From Stachybotrys elegans (lineage: Eukaryota; Ascomycota; Sordariomycetes; Hypocreales; Stachybotryaceae), in assembly GCA_020746835.1 (NCBI GenBank), contig JAGPNK010000009.1:1240001-1304000 (forward strand): a DNA stretch of 64,000 nt, given 5' to 3'. The notes under the pieces are model-generated. The model saw only the letters and a program-made list of their open reading frames with translations, ran no database searches and had not been told where the DNA came from. Shown here in pieces: positions 29,672 through 40,703 of this stretch. The position numbers were made by a program, and so were the translations under genes. How positions within the stretch are numbered: the stretch's first letter is position 1; every line of letters starts with the position of its first letter.

Positions 29672-31414
29672 ATGTACGTTGTGGCCTTTCTCCGCCATGG
29701 CCTGCGCCTCGTAGTGCCACTGGCCATAGCTTGTTCTGTATATCTGTATCTTTACCCCTTCTTCAACGGCTGCGCGTTCCCTGTCGAGTCGCGGGATGCG
29801 AGCGAAGCATTCCAGGTGACGAGCCGCCTGCACTGGCCGTACAATGTCGGTTCCGGAACCGACGAGGTGCTGCCCTCGAAGCTCGCGCCATTCCGGCTCT
29901 TGGCGCTTGGCGATCCCCAGCTCGAAGGCGACACATCCATCCCTGCCACCAAGTTAGGCTACTTTCCGCATCTGAAGACGATTGTCAAGCACGTCACCTT
30001 CAAGTCGCGACACTCCTCGCTCGTCGAACGAACAAGACAGGTCTTCCACGAGGTGGTCGATTTCTGGTTTCAAGACGTGCCCAACGCGCTCGAATCGCTG
30101 CGAAAACACATCGACCTCTTCGGCAACGACTATTATCTCGGCCACATCTACCGAACCCTCCACTGGTGGACCAAGCCGACCCATGTCACGGTTCTAGGTG
30201 ATCTCCTAGGAAGTCAATGGATCGGAACAAAGGAGTTTGAGAGGCGAGGACGGCGATTCTGGGACCGGGTTTTTCTGGGCGCCGAACGATTGCCAGATGA
30301 GGTCGCCGTCTGGCCCAAGAACGAATACAATGTGTCGGGCGTGCTGGATGGGTCCGAGGCAGAAAAGATCTGGACCAAAAGACTGCTCAATGTAGCTGGC
30401 AATCACGACATTGGCTACGCAGGGGATTTGACCCGGGAGCGTGTGAATCGATTCGAGCGACTCTTTGGAAAGGTCAACTACGAGCTGCGGTTCGAACTTC
30501 CCATCACCGATTCCGAGGCCAACTCTACAATCGCGGATGACGAGGACAACTTTGACTCTTTGCGGCTGCACCCCGAGATTCGGATCATTGTCATCAACGA
30601 TATGAACTTGGACACGCCGGCCAAGGACTCCTCGCTCCAGGATGAGACGTATAGCTTTGTCAATGCCGTCATCAGCACCTCGACCGCGGTCGAATATCAA
30701 GGCATCTTCACCCTTGTACTTACTCACATCCCTATGCATAAGCCCCACGGCACATGCGTGGATTCGCCCTTCTTCGACTTCCACTCGGACGGATCAGGCG
30801 TCAAGGAGCAGAATATGCTGAGCTTTGACGCCAGCAAGGGGTTCCTGGAGGGTGTGTTTGGCGTGAGTGCCGACACGACCGCCGCAGGGCACGGCATGGG
30901 ACGGCCTGGTCTTATGCTCAACGGGCATGACCATGAGGGATGTGGCACCTATCACTTCATCAACCACACGAGCGGTGCGAGCGCCAGCGATCGCTCATGG
31001 GAGGTGATGAAATGGGGCGATGCCCAAGCGCAGGGTGTGCCGACGCAGGCCGGTATCGCAGGCCGGCGAGAGATTACGGTGCGGAGCATGATGGGCGACT
31101 TTGGCGGAAACGCAGGGCTTCTGAGCCTCTGGTTCGACCAGGAGACATGGGAGTGGAAGTTTGAGTACGCGGATTGCCCCCTCGGCACACAGCATTTCTG
31201 GTGGCTGACACACATTCTCATCCTCATCGCCGTGGTTGGAATGGTGCTATACGGTCTCTTTGCGGGACTGGGGGCAATCGGATTTGATCTCGACGCCCAA
31301 GTTTGCAAAGGGGTGGCATGCTTGGGTAGGCAGCTCGGCCTGCTGAAGTCTACGAAAGGCAGCGCGAATAGCGCTGGCGCTGGCGCTGGCGGCGAGAAGA
31401 AGAAAATATCATGA
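29672..31414 (+). CDS. Cdc1/Ted1-type calcineurin-like phosphoesterase
   Basis: This is a single-exon gene of 580 residues. Yeast Ted1 and Cdc1, and animal MPPE1/PGAP5, remove ethanolamine phosphate from GPI anchors in the ER, aiding export of GPI proteins. The metallophosphatase motifs appear in order: ALGDPQLEGD (D81), VLGDLLGSQWIG, NVAGNHDIGYAGD, VLTHIPMHKPHGTC and LNGHDHEGCGTYH. The N-terminus has one membrane segment (about 10-32) with a short basic front, and the C-terminus has another pair (FWWLTHILILIAVVGMVLYG onwards). The catalytic loop therefore faces the ER lumen by family analogy. The start at 29672 puts the membrane segment directly at the N-terminus; the alternative ATG at 29555 would add 39 residues. 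It ends in a Gly/Ala/Lys tail, GGEKKKIS, with a possible di-lysine-like signal. Confidence 0.88.
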   Translation: MYVVAFLRHGLRLVVPLAIACSVYLYLYPFFNGCAFPVESRDASEAFQVTSRLHWPYNVGSGTDEVLPSKLAPFRLLALGDPQLEGDTSIPATKLGYFPHLKTIVKHVTFKSRHSSLVERTRQVFHEVVDFWFQDVPNALESLRKHIDLFGNDYYLGHIYRTLHWWTKPTHVTVLGDLLGSQWIGTKEFERRGRRFWDRVFLGAERLPDEVAVWPKNEYNVSGVLDGSEAEKIWTKRLLNVAGNHDIGYAGDLTRERVNRFERLFGKVNYELRFELPITDSEANSTIADDEDNFDSLRLHPEIRIIVINDMNLDTPAKDSSLQDETYSFVNAVISTSTAVEYQGIFTLVLTHIPMHKPHGTCVDSPFFDFHSDGSGVKEQNMLSFDASKGFLEGVFGVSADTTAAGHGMGRPGLMLNGHDHEGCGTYHFINHTSGASASDRSWEVMKWGDAQAQGVPTQAGIAGRREITVRSMMGDFGGNAGLLSLWFDQETWEWKFEYADCPLGTQHFWWLTHILILIAVVGMVLYGLFAGLGAIGFDLDAQVCKGVACLGRQLGLLKSTKGSANSAGAGAGGEKKKIS

Positions 31415-32017
31415 TTGGACATAGATGATAGAGGTGTATATTAGCATTAGAAGTGTTTGTATATTGTTCAGATGACTGGTTGTACGACTATTCGCCTATC
31501 CACGTCACCGCAAGCGAGAAAGGATCAAGTGACGGGCCAAGCAAACGGTGAGCGTCTCGATGCGAGCATGTAAGGCTCTCACGTAACACTCGTGACGCTA
31601 TGCTTGCCACGCCTGTGTCACTCGAGAAGAACACTTCCCACATGCTCATCATGGTAGTCACGCGTAATCATTGGACATGGGACGATACGAGGCGGCATAT
31701 TGCGCTGCAGAGGATCCTCGTTCACCCCCCGTTCGCCTTTGGTGGTGGCATTGGCTAGCCGGGCATCATGGACGTACAGCAGCTTCGTGACGAGGCGACG
31801 GTAGAGCCAACCAGCTGTGGTCAAGGGCGCTCATGGATGTCGATGACGTTGGCTGAGTGAAGGATGCATCCGGCGGTTACCTATATAATGCACGTCGCTG
31901 AACCCGGCGCAGATGTGAGAGGAGAAGGCTTGGCTGGCATTACTCGGGCTGTCTTCATTACTTGACCCCCGTTTTCTACAACTTGTCATCGGTATTACTT
32001 TTCTCTCCAAAGCAAAA
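31415..32017 (+). promoter_or_regulatory. Promoter region of small secreted protein gene
   Basis: No gene is seen. A good TATA box, TATATAA, sits at 31882-31888, about 130 bases before the ATG at 32018. This suits a strongly and conditionally expressed gene. Confidence 0.55.
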
Positions 32018-32603
32018 ATGAAGACTTTCGTCTGGATGATGGCACTGGGAAAGCTCATGGCCGCCGTGACAGCTTTGGGATTCTTGCAGGATCGCAACAT
32101 GGCGATATCCAGCTCAAGCACAGCAACAACCATGTCGACGAGCACGCGAAGGCCACCGGATAACTGCGGTGTAGGAGGCGAATGCGACTGCTCCGACATC
32201 GAAGATAAAAACGGCGAAGAGTGAGTCTGAAACCACGCTCTCGAGGGGAGGGACAGGAGAAGAGAAGAAAACTGACCATTTGCTGGGCAGGTACTTCCAA
32301 TGCGTTACAAACCCCAACTGTGAGCATTGCTGGATTACGACACTGACGGAGCGACCGCGCACGTCCTCGGCGACGGCGACGACGACGGCGTCGGAATCAG
32401 CGGCGTCGAGCTCGACGGACTACATGACGATGCCGCCGGGGACGTACACGGAGACGTCGTCCGGGACGGTGGTGATTATCATTGTGAAGACGGGGGCGGT
32501 GCCGACGACGACGGGGTTTGCTGCTTTGACGACGACGGAGGGCTTGACGAGCGGTTTGGCGAGGACGACGAGTTTTGCGGCTGTTGAGTCTGGCAGGTTC
32601 TAA
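32018..32603 (+). CDS. Small secreted Ser/Thr-rich protein
   Basis: Exons are 32018-32220 and 32291-32603, giving 171 residues. The intron runs from GTGAGT to GGGCAG and joins NGEE with YFQCVTNPNCEHCW. The N-terminus MKTFVWMMALGKLMAAVTALG is a plausible signal peptide. A short Ser/Thr stretch follows, then a six-cysteine core (NCGVGGECDC...FQCVTNPNCEHCW), then about 100 residues very rich in Thr and Ser, a likely O-glycosylation region. There is no obvious GPI signal. A TATA box lies upstream. Size, Cys content and promoter fit a secreted effector or cell-surface protein, but no known family was recognised. Confidence 0.7.
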
Positions 32604-33642
32604 AAGGAGTAGGTTGGAATCATTGGGGGGGGGGGAGTAGCCTTCAGAACCTAGACGTGGTATAATCCTTCGTTTCGTGGAGGCAGGAATGATACGGGGT
32701 TGCTATTTTCTTCTGTTAATTGAAATAATATCATCTATGTGGTGCGGCTCTGCAGACTCGTCTACCTTTTTCGTAGACTACCGTTTATTTCTCCTTTTAT
32801 CTATTTGGAGAAAGAGAGCGGTGAAGTCGCTGAATTCTGTGTTTTCTGCTGATGATATATGTAATTCACACGTTGGTTGTTGCGTGGCAATGCTGACATC
32901 TGCACTTCACGTTTGATTTTACTTGAGTCTCTTACATCTCGAGCTCAACCTTGTACTATGAGCAATACAAAAGCCTGCGTGACAGCACTCAGATGACAGA
33001 CAGGAACATGGCGTTTACTCTAAGCGGGCATGTATTGTCCCTACGTTTACTGCAATGGCGCTCTGCTTTGCTGGCAGACAAAGGCTAATTTTATACCCAA
33101 GAGACACAACCCATGGTTGGGTTGAGTTGTCGACAGACTATCCGCTTCCGCTCTTATTGTTATGACTGCCACCCACTCTATTACGTGGCAACAGAGAGCT
33201 GCAGGCAGAGACGCGGTTGCTGCGTCAGCTCCGGCCAGCGCATCCCGTGGAGGGCCTCCAGGCCCCAGCACGGCACCTGCGCGCAGCCGCTGGCACAATT
33301 CCTGGTTGGAGGACGAGGGTTGGGAAGCTGACGCTGCCTGGGTTCTGCCCAATCGCGTTTGCATTTGGATGCAACGTAAGGTGCCTCTGCGTGTGGGGGT
33401 CTTGTTGGACGATGCATGCCTCAGAGCATCTGAGAGCCTCCTCTACCTCTACACCTCCTCCCGTTTCTCCATTTCTCCATTTCTCCATTTCCCCATCCTC
33501 CAAACTCACCATATCCCGCTTCTTTTATCTCAAAACTTTGCCCCGTCTCACGCAACCTTTCTTCTCGTCTACAATTCCCGCTTTGCAAGCAGCATTGGTC
33601 ACTCCTCGCGTCCTAGGCTTACGAGGAGAATCACTGCAAGCC
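32604..33642. other. Upstream region of helicase gene
   Basis: The 1.0 kb has no supported gene. The first half is A+T-rich with a G9 run near 32626. The last 200 bases are pyrimidine-rich, including a TTTCTCCA tandem repeat (33464-33494), and probably form the leader of the helicase mRNA. Several frames are open here only because of the biased composition. Confidence 0.5.
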
Positions 33643-36600
33643 ATGGAGCCTCCAGACAGCCCAGACCTCACACTTCTGGAGAGCTGGGAGGCATCTCTGG
33701 CACCTCTCCGGGTCGATATTGTCTGCGATTTCGCAGGCAAAGAGCTGTTTGGCATACATGGCGAGGCTCTTCTGGCGCACTGCATCACGGCTGCAAACGT
33801 CGACTTTACGGGTTTGGCCACCACCCACCACCCGCAAAATTCAAATCCAGGACTCTGACCGTGCAAAGATGGGTTCCAGCTCCTCCACGCCGTCCACTCC
33901 GTTGAGGTCTTTCTCTCCAAGCTCAAGCAGCGAGGGTGCAATTTCCACGTCCTCTGGTTCGACGCTCACTGCCATCTTGCCGTGCCTCTCTCTGTTCCCG
34001 AGCACCACCGGCACAAGTATCTTCTGGCGAGGACAGTCTTGATCGAGCATTTTAGAACCCCAATCGCCCAGCATGGGGCCGTCGCAGACACTCCGACTGA
34101 GCAGATAATCAATCCCCCGATGAGTTTCGTCTTTCCCGCCGTCCACAGCAACGAGTTCGCCAGCTACATCCAGCAAAACTGTCTTCATTTCGTTTTATGT
34201 TCCCGCGGTCAAGATGATACGAAAAGTCGTAGCCGTCATATCGAGGTCATGTATCTCTTCGCCAGCCGACGCTACAACCTGGCCTTCATCGATGATGTCG
34301 AGTTTCGAAGTTCCAAAGTCAGTCCTTTGTCACGGAAGTGCAGCGGCATCTTATTGCTGACATTTAACCAGGTTTACATGAGTGTCGTCACGTCCTCTAG
34401 GCCAGCCAGCCCTATCCGGGTAAACGAGTCTCAGAAGAACAGTGTATCGGGCCTGGACTATGAGCAGTTTGCCTCACAAGTCGGTTGGAAGAACCTCCCA
34501 AGAGCTCACCGGCCTGGAGATGAGGTAGAAGCAAGAGAAGCAATTTCCATCATTGCGTGTGCTTCCATCCTCAAAGCGAAGCCCGGCGCTGCCACTGAAG
34601 AACGCGTCGCTGCCTTCCTTGTACACATCACCATGTTGGAGCACGTAGAGCTTTCTCAAAGAGCTTGCGAAGGTTTACTCCCACATACCCTGGAAGATGA
34701 TGGTCAGTTTCTCGAAGATTTCTCACTTGTTTCCATCAACTTGATTCAAGACTGGGCCCATAGCCCTGGTGCGAGCTCCTCCAACTTGCGCGTCTGTGAT
34801 TTAGTTGATGGGAGGCTTTTTCGAACCATCCTACCACGACTCCACTCTATCAAGATCATCCCCGCTGCCCGATCCTTGTGTAAGCAGGTTGAAAGCCTCG
34901 TCGGTATAGACCTATCTCAGCATCTCTCATCTCTAGATCTTCTTCCAGATGAATCTGCTCTGCCCGATGGCATGGGCGCGGGGTTGCCAGACCACACGTC
35001 CAAAGCAGCTGTTCTACCTTTCAGCCATCCGTTGTTGGACTCCTATCTCGACGAACTAAAGCTAGACACCGAGCAGCAACCGCAAGAGTCAGCTACACAC
35101 CAGAAGATTTTCGATGAGCTCACACACTGGCACAACGCCAAGAACCCTCTCAACCAGAGGCATGTCAACAAGCGGCCAGAGTGGTGGGCTCTCAAGAGAA
35201 ACCAAAGACAGATGGCCAGCACCATTGCCTACTCTGCCAGTCTGACCAATGCTTCTGGAAAGAACATCAATCCCGAGGCCATCATCGCACATGATAGCCG
35301 ACAGACTGCCCGTGACAGTAAAAAAACAAACGATTCGAAGCCTCCAGAGTGGAAGACAAAACTTGCACAGAGGAGCGCTGGGAAGAATGCCCGGCCTGGT
35401 AACAAAGGCGGCAAGGAAAAAGCCTGGGATGAAGCCAAGAGCATTCAGGCGAGAAATTCCGAGGCCAAAACCAACAGTCTCGTCGGCTTCCTCTCTCAGC
35501 AGTGTCGGAACTTTGACCGCGTTTCCTCTCTTGTGACAAGATACCTGAAAGCCAACAAGTACTTGATCGGACTATCGAATGCGGACAGAGAAGTGATCGG
35601 AGGGGAGCTGTCTTTATACATCTGCTACACTCTGGTCACTCTGTTGGACGAGCCATCTTTTCGTGACAAGAGTGAGTCTGTTTACCCCAAGCATAGATTG
35701 AACTGACACCTATACTTTGCAGAAATGAGAGCAAGCACTGTTGCCCTGCTTCGTTCCCATGCGGCTGATATGCGCAAGTTAGCCCTCACAGAAGAGAGTG
35801 CAAAGCAGCTACAATATCTGGCTGACGCCCTGCAAATTCCAATGCCACCACCCGGTTCTGCAGCCACCATCAAGCGCCCACCCCCTTTCAAAGCCGATAT
35901 CCGCAGTGCGACAAAGGAACTTCAGCTTGCCACAAGTCTCACCGCTCGAGAATTCCAGCTCGTGCACTGCGGCCCATACCTGGAGAGGAGCTTCGACTCT
36001 GCCCCTGACGCGCGCGTCCCCTTCCATCCCGACGCATGGCAACGTCAGGTCCTTGATGGCATCGACGAGAACAAGAGCCTCTTTGTCGTCGCGCCGACTT
36101 CTGCCGGAAAGACATTCATCTCCTTCTACGCCATGAAGAAGATTCTCCAGGCTAACGATGACGACGTTCTTGTCTACGTCGCGCCGACCAAGGCGCTCGT
36201 CAACCAGATTGCAGCCGAGATCCAGGCGCGGTTCTCCAAGACGTATCACGGAGGCGGCAGGTCGATCTGGGCGATTCACACCCGCGACTACCGGATCAAC
36301 AATCCCACAGGCTGCCAAGTTCTCGTCACCGTGCCGCATATTCTGCAGATCATGCTGTTGGCACCGACCAACGCACAAAAGCCGGGATCGTGGTCGCGGA
36401 GGGTCAAGCGCATCATCTTTGACGAGGTTCATTGTATTGGCCAGGCCGAGGATGGCATTATTTGGGAGCAGCTTCTTCTACTGGCGCCTTGCCCCATTAT
36501 CGCGCTCTCCGCTACTGTGGGAAACCCACTTGAATTCAAGGAGTGGTTGGCCAGTGTCCAGAAGATCAAGGGCTTCGATATGGAGATGGTCGTCCACTCT

Positions 36601-39286
36601 ACGAGATACTCGGATCTTCGCAAGTTTATCTACCAGCCGCCGCCTCCTCGAGTTTTCGAGGGATTCCAGCCCATCGAGCGACTTCCTATCCCCGGCTTGG
36701 ATTGTGAAGATACTGACCCTGATCGCTTCGTGCTCTTGCACCCTATAGGCACTATTGTTAACAAGTGAGTTGGATTCTGACGCTAACACCCATTTCAAGT
36801 CTTGTGCTAAAGGTCTCTTCAGAAGCAAAGAGTCCCTGGTTGATATCAGCCTTGAACCGAGAGACTGTTTTGAACTATGGCGGAGCATGACCAAACATGA
36901 GGATGCTTCTCACCCACTTGGTCGAGAGCTCGATCCCAACCATGCGCTGCCAGAAATGATAAAAAAGTCGGATGTAATTCAATGGGAGAGTGGGCTCAAG
37001 GATCGACTACATCAGTGGATGTCGGCCCCGAACTCACCCTTTGATAAGGTGCACAACCAATTCCAGGCCATGTCGAAACCAATTAATGGGGTGGAGAACA
37101 CGGCTCTTTCGACCTTTTCCTTACTGAGCGACTTGCGGTCTCGAGGCGCCTTGCCTGCCATTATCTTCAACTATGACCGAAACGGTTGCGAACTGATTCT
37201 CGTGACCGTCCTGAGGATCCTTGAGCACGCAGAACAAAAGTTTCGCGATACAAACCCCGAGTGGAAGAAGAAGGTGAAGAACCACGAGCTCCGAGAGGCC
37301 CAGAGGGCGAAGACGAAGGCCAAGGCCCCGAAGGCTGCCGGCCGACGGGATGACAAGGATGACGGCACAGTGCTCGACAAGACGGAACGTCTTCGAGACG
37401 AGAGCCAGGATGCGTTTCCAGAGTCGACCTTTGACCCCGAGGCACCTATTGAACAGTTTAACTTTGCGGATTCGACAAAGATTTCTGCCCAAGAGCTGGA
37501 TGAGCTGATTTCCTCGCTCGCGTTTGCTAATATCAAGAAGCCGATACTGGATGCGCTTCGAAGGGGCTTGGGCGTCCACCACGCAGGCATGAACCGTCAT
37601 TACCGCCAAGTGTAAGCTTGTCCAGTCTGAATTATGAAGAAGAGCCTAGTTAACATGTGTGGTTTTAGGGTCGAGATTTTATTTCGAAAAGGATTTTTAA
37701 CCGCTGTCGTCGCAACGGGCACCCTGGCGCTGGGTCTGAACATGCCGTGCAAGACGGTCATATTCGCCGGAGACTCCGTCTTCCTCACGGCGCTCAGCTA
37801 CCGCCAGGCATCGGGTCGTGCTGGCCGCAGAGGCTTTGACTTGCTCGGCAACGTTGTGTTCCACGGCATCCCCCACCACCGAGTCGTGGAGATTATGTCC
37901 TCCCGCCTCCCCGATCTGAAAGGCCAGTTCCCCATGTCCGTCACGCTGATTCTCCGACTCTTTGGTCTTCTCCACGGCACCAACGGGTCTGACTATGCCG
38001 TCAAGGCAATCCAGTCCCTCTTGACGCAGAGTCGCCTGTTCCTCGGGGGGCCTTCCTCACAGATGTTGATAAAGCATCACCTGCGTTTCTCCATCGAGTA
38101 CCTCCGGCGACAGAATCTGCTATCTGCCAGCGGAGTGCCTCTCAACTTCTCTGGTCTTGTTGGGCATCTCTACTTTACCGAGAATGCAGTCTTTGCCTTC
38201 CACTCACTCCTGAAGGAGGGCTACCTGCACGAGATATGCGACACGGTCAATGTATTGGACAAGCGGAAGGATCTCCTCCTTCAGCTGCTGCTCATTCTAT
38301 GTCATCTCTTTTGTCGGATTCCCTGCAATCGGTACATGAACACCAAGTGGCAGGAAGATGTCGTCCACAGATCCCCATCCATTGTTCTTCTCCCGAGGCT
38401 TCCTGAAAAGGCCGAGCAGATTCTGCGGAACCACAACAAGGAGACGTTGGCCATTTTTCAGACATATGTCCGCACATTTGTGGATCAGCATCTTGGAGAG
38501 AAACCAGACAACGTGCTGCCCTTCACCAACCGCCGTGTTGGACCGAAGCAAAAGATTGATTTCTCAGCCAGCAAGATTCCGATACTCTCACCCACGGCTA
38601 TTCGGTCTCCCTTTGCTGCCCTCTCGGGTTTCACGGATGAATTTGAGACCATCCATGAGCTGTGTGAGACGGTCCGTTCTGGTGTCTTTCTAGAGGAAGA
38701 GTCCATCCCCTACATCCCCATTTACCCCCACGAGACCCAAGGAGTTCCCTTTAACGCCTACATTCTGGACTTTTTCAAGCATGGGGATATGCAAGCTCTC
38801 GTTCGAGACAATGGTATCAAGAGCGGAGATGTCTGGTTCCGCCTGAAGGACTTCTCGTTAGTGCTGGCTACAATCGTCACAAGTATTGCCAACTTTCTCA
38901 CTAAGAAGGACTCGGATCTGGATGACCTTGCCATGATGGATGTGCAAGACGTTGGAGATATTCTGGAGGAGGGGGTGAGTGGCGCCGACGGGGATGAATA
39001 TTGGACAAGTGCGCCCCCTGATGCCACTCCCACTGGCGCTATGACGATGCAAAAGAAGCCGGCCAAGACAGGGAAAAAGAAGAAGGTCGTTGACTCGTGG
39101 GAAGACGAGGAAGACGAGAGCGAGGAGAGTGACGAGTCTTCTGATGTGGACAGCAGTGTGGGTGACAACTCCACCGCGCCGTCAAGCTGGGACGATGATG
39201 GCGAGAGAGGTCTGTTAAAGGTGTACAAGGCATTCAAGCTGCTCCAGCAGGAGTTTGACGAGAAGTTTAGGAAGGAGTGGGCTTGA
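33643..39286 (+). CDS. DDX60-like Ski2-type DEVH helicase
   Basis: A cytoplasmic superfamily 2 RNA helicase related to animal DDX60/DDX60L, which act in antiviral RNA sensing; the fungal role is unknown. Exons are 33643-33811, 33869-34317, 34372-35671, 35723-36764, 36823-37611 and 37669-39286, giving 1788 residues. The front (1-200) resembles the PIN-like start of the family (VDIVCDFAGKELFGIHGEALL, VLWFDAH). Helicase motifs follow: APTSAGKT (about 763-770), YVAPTKALVNQ, DEVH (873-876), ALSATVGNP, LGVHHAGMN, ATGTLALGLNMP and QASGRAGRRGFD (about 1298). Between the two RecA domains lies a Lys-rich insert (about 1150-1200). The C-terminus has a Lys-rich then acidic tail before QQEFDEKFRKEWA. Intron 2 (54 bases) is stop-free, so it may be retained. 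The exon phases all agree. Confidence 0.9.
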
Positions 39287-39910
39287 TATGTTGCAGTTGC
39301 TTTAGTCACAAGGCTTTTGGCTCGACTCGATGTGAGTAACACAAAAACGTGGACTGCTCCTTTTATGGAAGGAGGAAATGTTCTTTGAGAGGTGCTGCTC
39401 ACTTATAGGTAACGATGTAGAAACTAATGATATTCGAGAGACTGGCGGGGGGGTTAATACCATACATCATTGAGAGGCAGTGTCTCAGGTATATTTTATC
39501 TGGGAAAATGTAAACCACGCAGCTGAAGAGCGTGAAATGCATGCACTGCGTCTCTTGGAGGAGAGCATACGGGCTCTGGCTGGCTGCCTTTGGGTCATGG
39601 CACGAGGCAGCCAGAGAGGCCCCCCAGTGTGAGTCGGCGAGGCTATGTGGGATTTCCCGTTCGTGTGCCCCAATGGGATACAGACCAGCGAAGTTGAGGA
39701 GGCTCCCTCTGTCATCTATTGATTTGATACTATCTTTTTTATTACTTGGCAAGAAAATACACTCGATTGAGAAAAGCTTGACACTTATAGCTGCGGCTGA
39801 TGTCAAAGTTTTCCAGCCACCTGTCTTTCAGAATTGGCTAGAAGCCTCTGTCAGGATGCCGCCGTGGCGTCGGGCGCCTGGAGAAGGCTTCTGCGATGTG
39901 GCTTTGGAGA

Positions 39911-39974
39911 GTGATGCAGTCGGGCCTGCTGCGATGAGGCATCAGCAAGTGATATAGTTGGGCCTATTGCAACG
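39911..39974. repeat. Diverged tandem pair of 26-base repeats
   Basis: The first copy (39911-39936) and the second (39949-39974) are 38 bases apart. They differ at seven positions, all transitions. At six of these the second copy carries the A or T, and at one it carries the C. This bias is like repeat-induced point mutation. Confidence 0.65.
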
Positions 39975-39983
39975 TGCAAGACA

Positions 39984-40036
39984 GCTTGTTCCAGGGGACT
40001 CGGTCAAGGCTGCTTTCAATAATGCAATATCAAGGT
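39984..40036. repeat. Dispersed repeat, copy B
   Basis: This matches copy A at 11633-11692 over GCTTGTTCCAGGGGACTCGG and the following TCAAGG.TGCT, and then at ATATCAAGGTT. As in copy A, it sits downstream of a plus-strand gene. Confidence 0.6.
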
Positions 40037-40494
40037 TTTCGGTGAAAAATGGCTTCCAGTGACTGCTTGATGGCTTCGGCGGGTGACTGGATCAAAGTTG
40101 CTGCTGCCTTTAAGAGAAAAATTTGTCGGGAGTCGTCAGGTTTCCCGCCTGGCAATGAAAGTTCCAACCAGTATCCCAATGTGCCCTCTCGTCTGAGGTT
40201 ATCCGCAAATTTCACTGCATTTTTTTGCTTCACGGAACAAATGGCCCATGTGGGGCACGCAGCACTCAGCCGTATTCATCCACGCCTGCAGATGCCCATG
40301 AGCAAGCAAACACAGTAAGCACAAATTTATGGCAAATTTATGGGGGCATCTTTACGCTCAATTCCATCAGCCTACATATAAAGCGCCCAGCCGTCATCCT
40401 CCCCTCATCGTACAGCTCTCCGTCAGGTAATATACAAAGTCGACCCCTTGTCTCTCGTCTCTCGTCTGTTTAAACAAGGAGAACAAACTCCGCC

Positions 40495-40632
40495 ATGAGT
40501 GCCTCCCCAAAGATCTCCCGCCATCCCGATAAAATGCCAGTCTTCTATACGACGATCCCGGGGTTGCTTTTTCTTTCTTCGTCCTGTCCGGCTTATCAAT
40601 ACAATTACATGTCCGATTGCGTGTCTTGGTAG
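40495..40632 (+). CDS. Possible 45-residue peptide gene
   Basis: An ATG in reasonable context (CGCCATGA) opens a 45-codon frame, beginning MSASPKISRHPDKMPVFYTT and continuing through a hydrophobic GLLFLSSS segment to SDCVSW. A TATA-like TATAAAG lies 113 bases upstream, at 40377. It overlaps the presumed 3' UTR of TIM50 on the other strand. There is no family evidence, so it could be chance. Confidence 0.2.
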   Translation: MSASPKISRHPDKMPVFYTTIPGLLFLSSSCPAYQYNYMSDCVSW

Positions 40633-40703
40633 ATTAAAATAGGTAGTGTGTCGGTGTGTTGTAGAGTGGTGTGTTCGCGGTCCGCCCTTGTGGCCAGCTT
40701 CGC

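Larger units (their letters stand above)
39287..40703. other. Convergent spacer with repeats and a possible small gene
   Basis: There are 1.4 kb between the helicase and TIM50 stop codons. It contains a tandem 26-base pair of diverged repeats (39911-39974), copy B of the dispersed repeat (39984-40036), and a TATA-like TATAAA (40377-40382) followed by a short ORF (40495-40632). The part closest to 40703 is the likely 3' UTR of TIM50. Confidence 0.5.
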
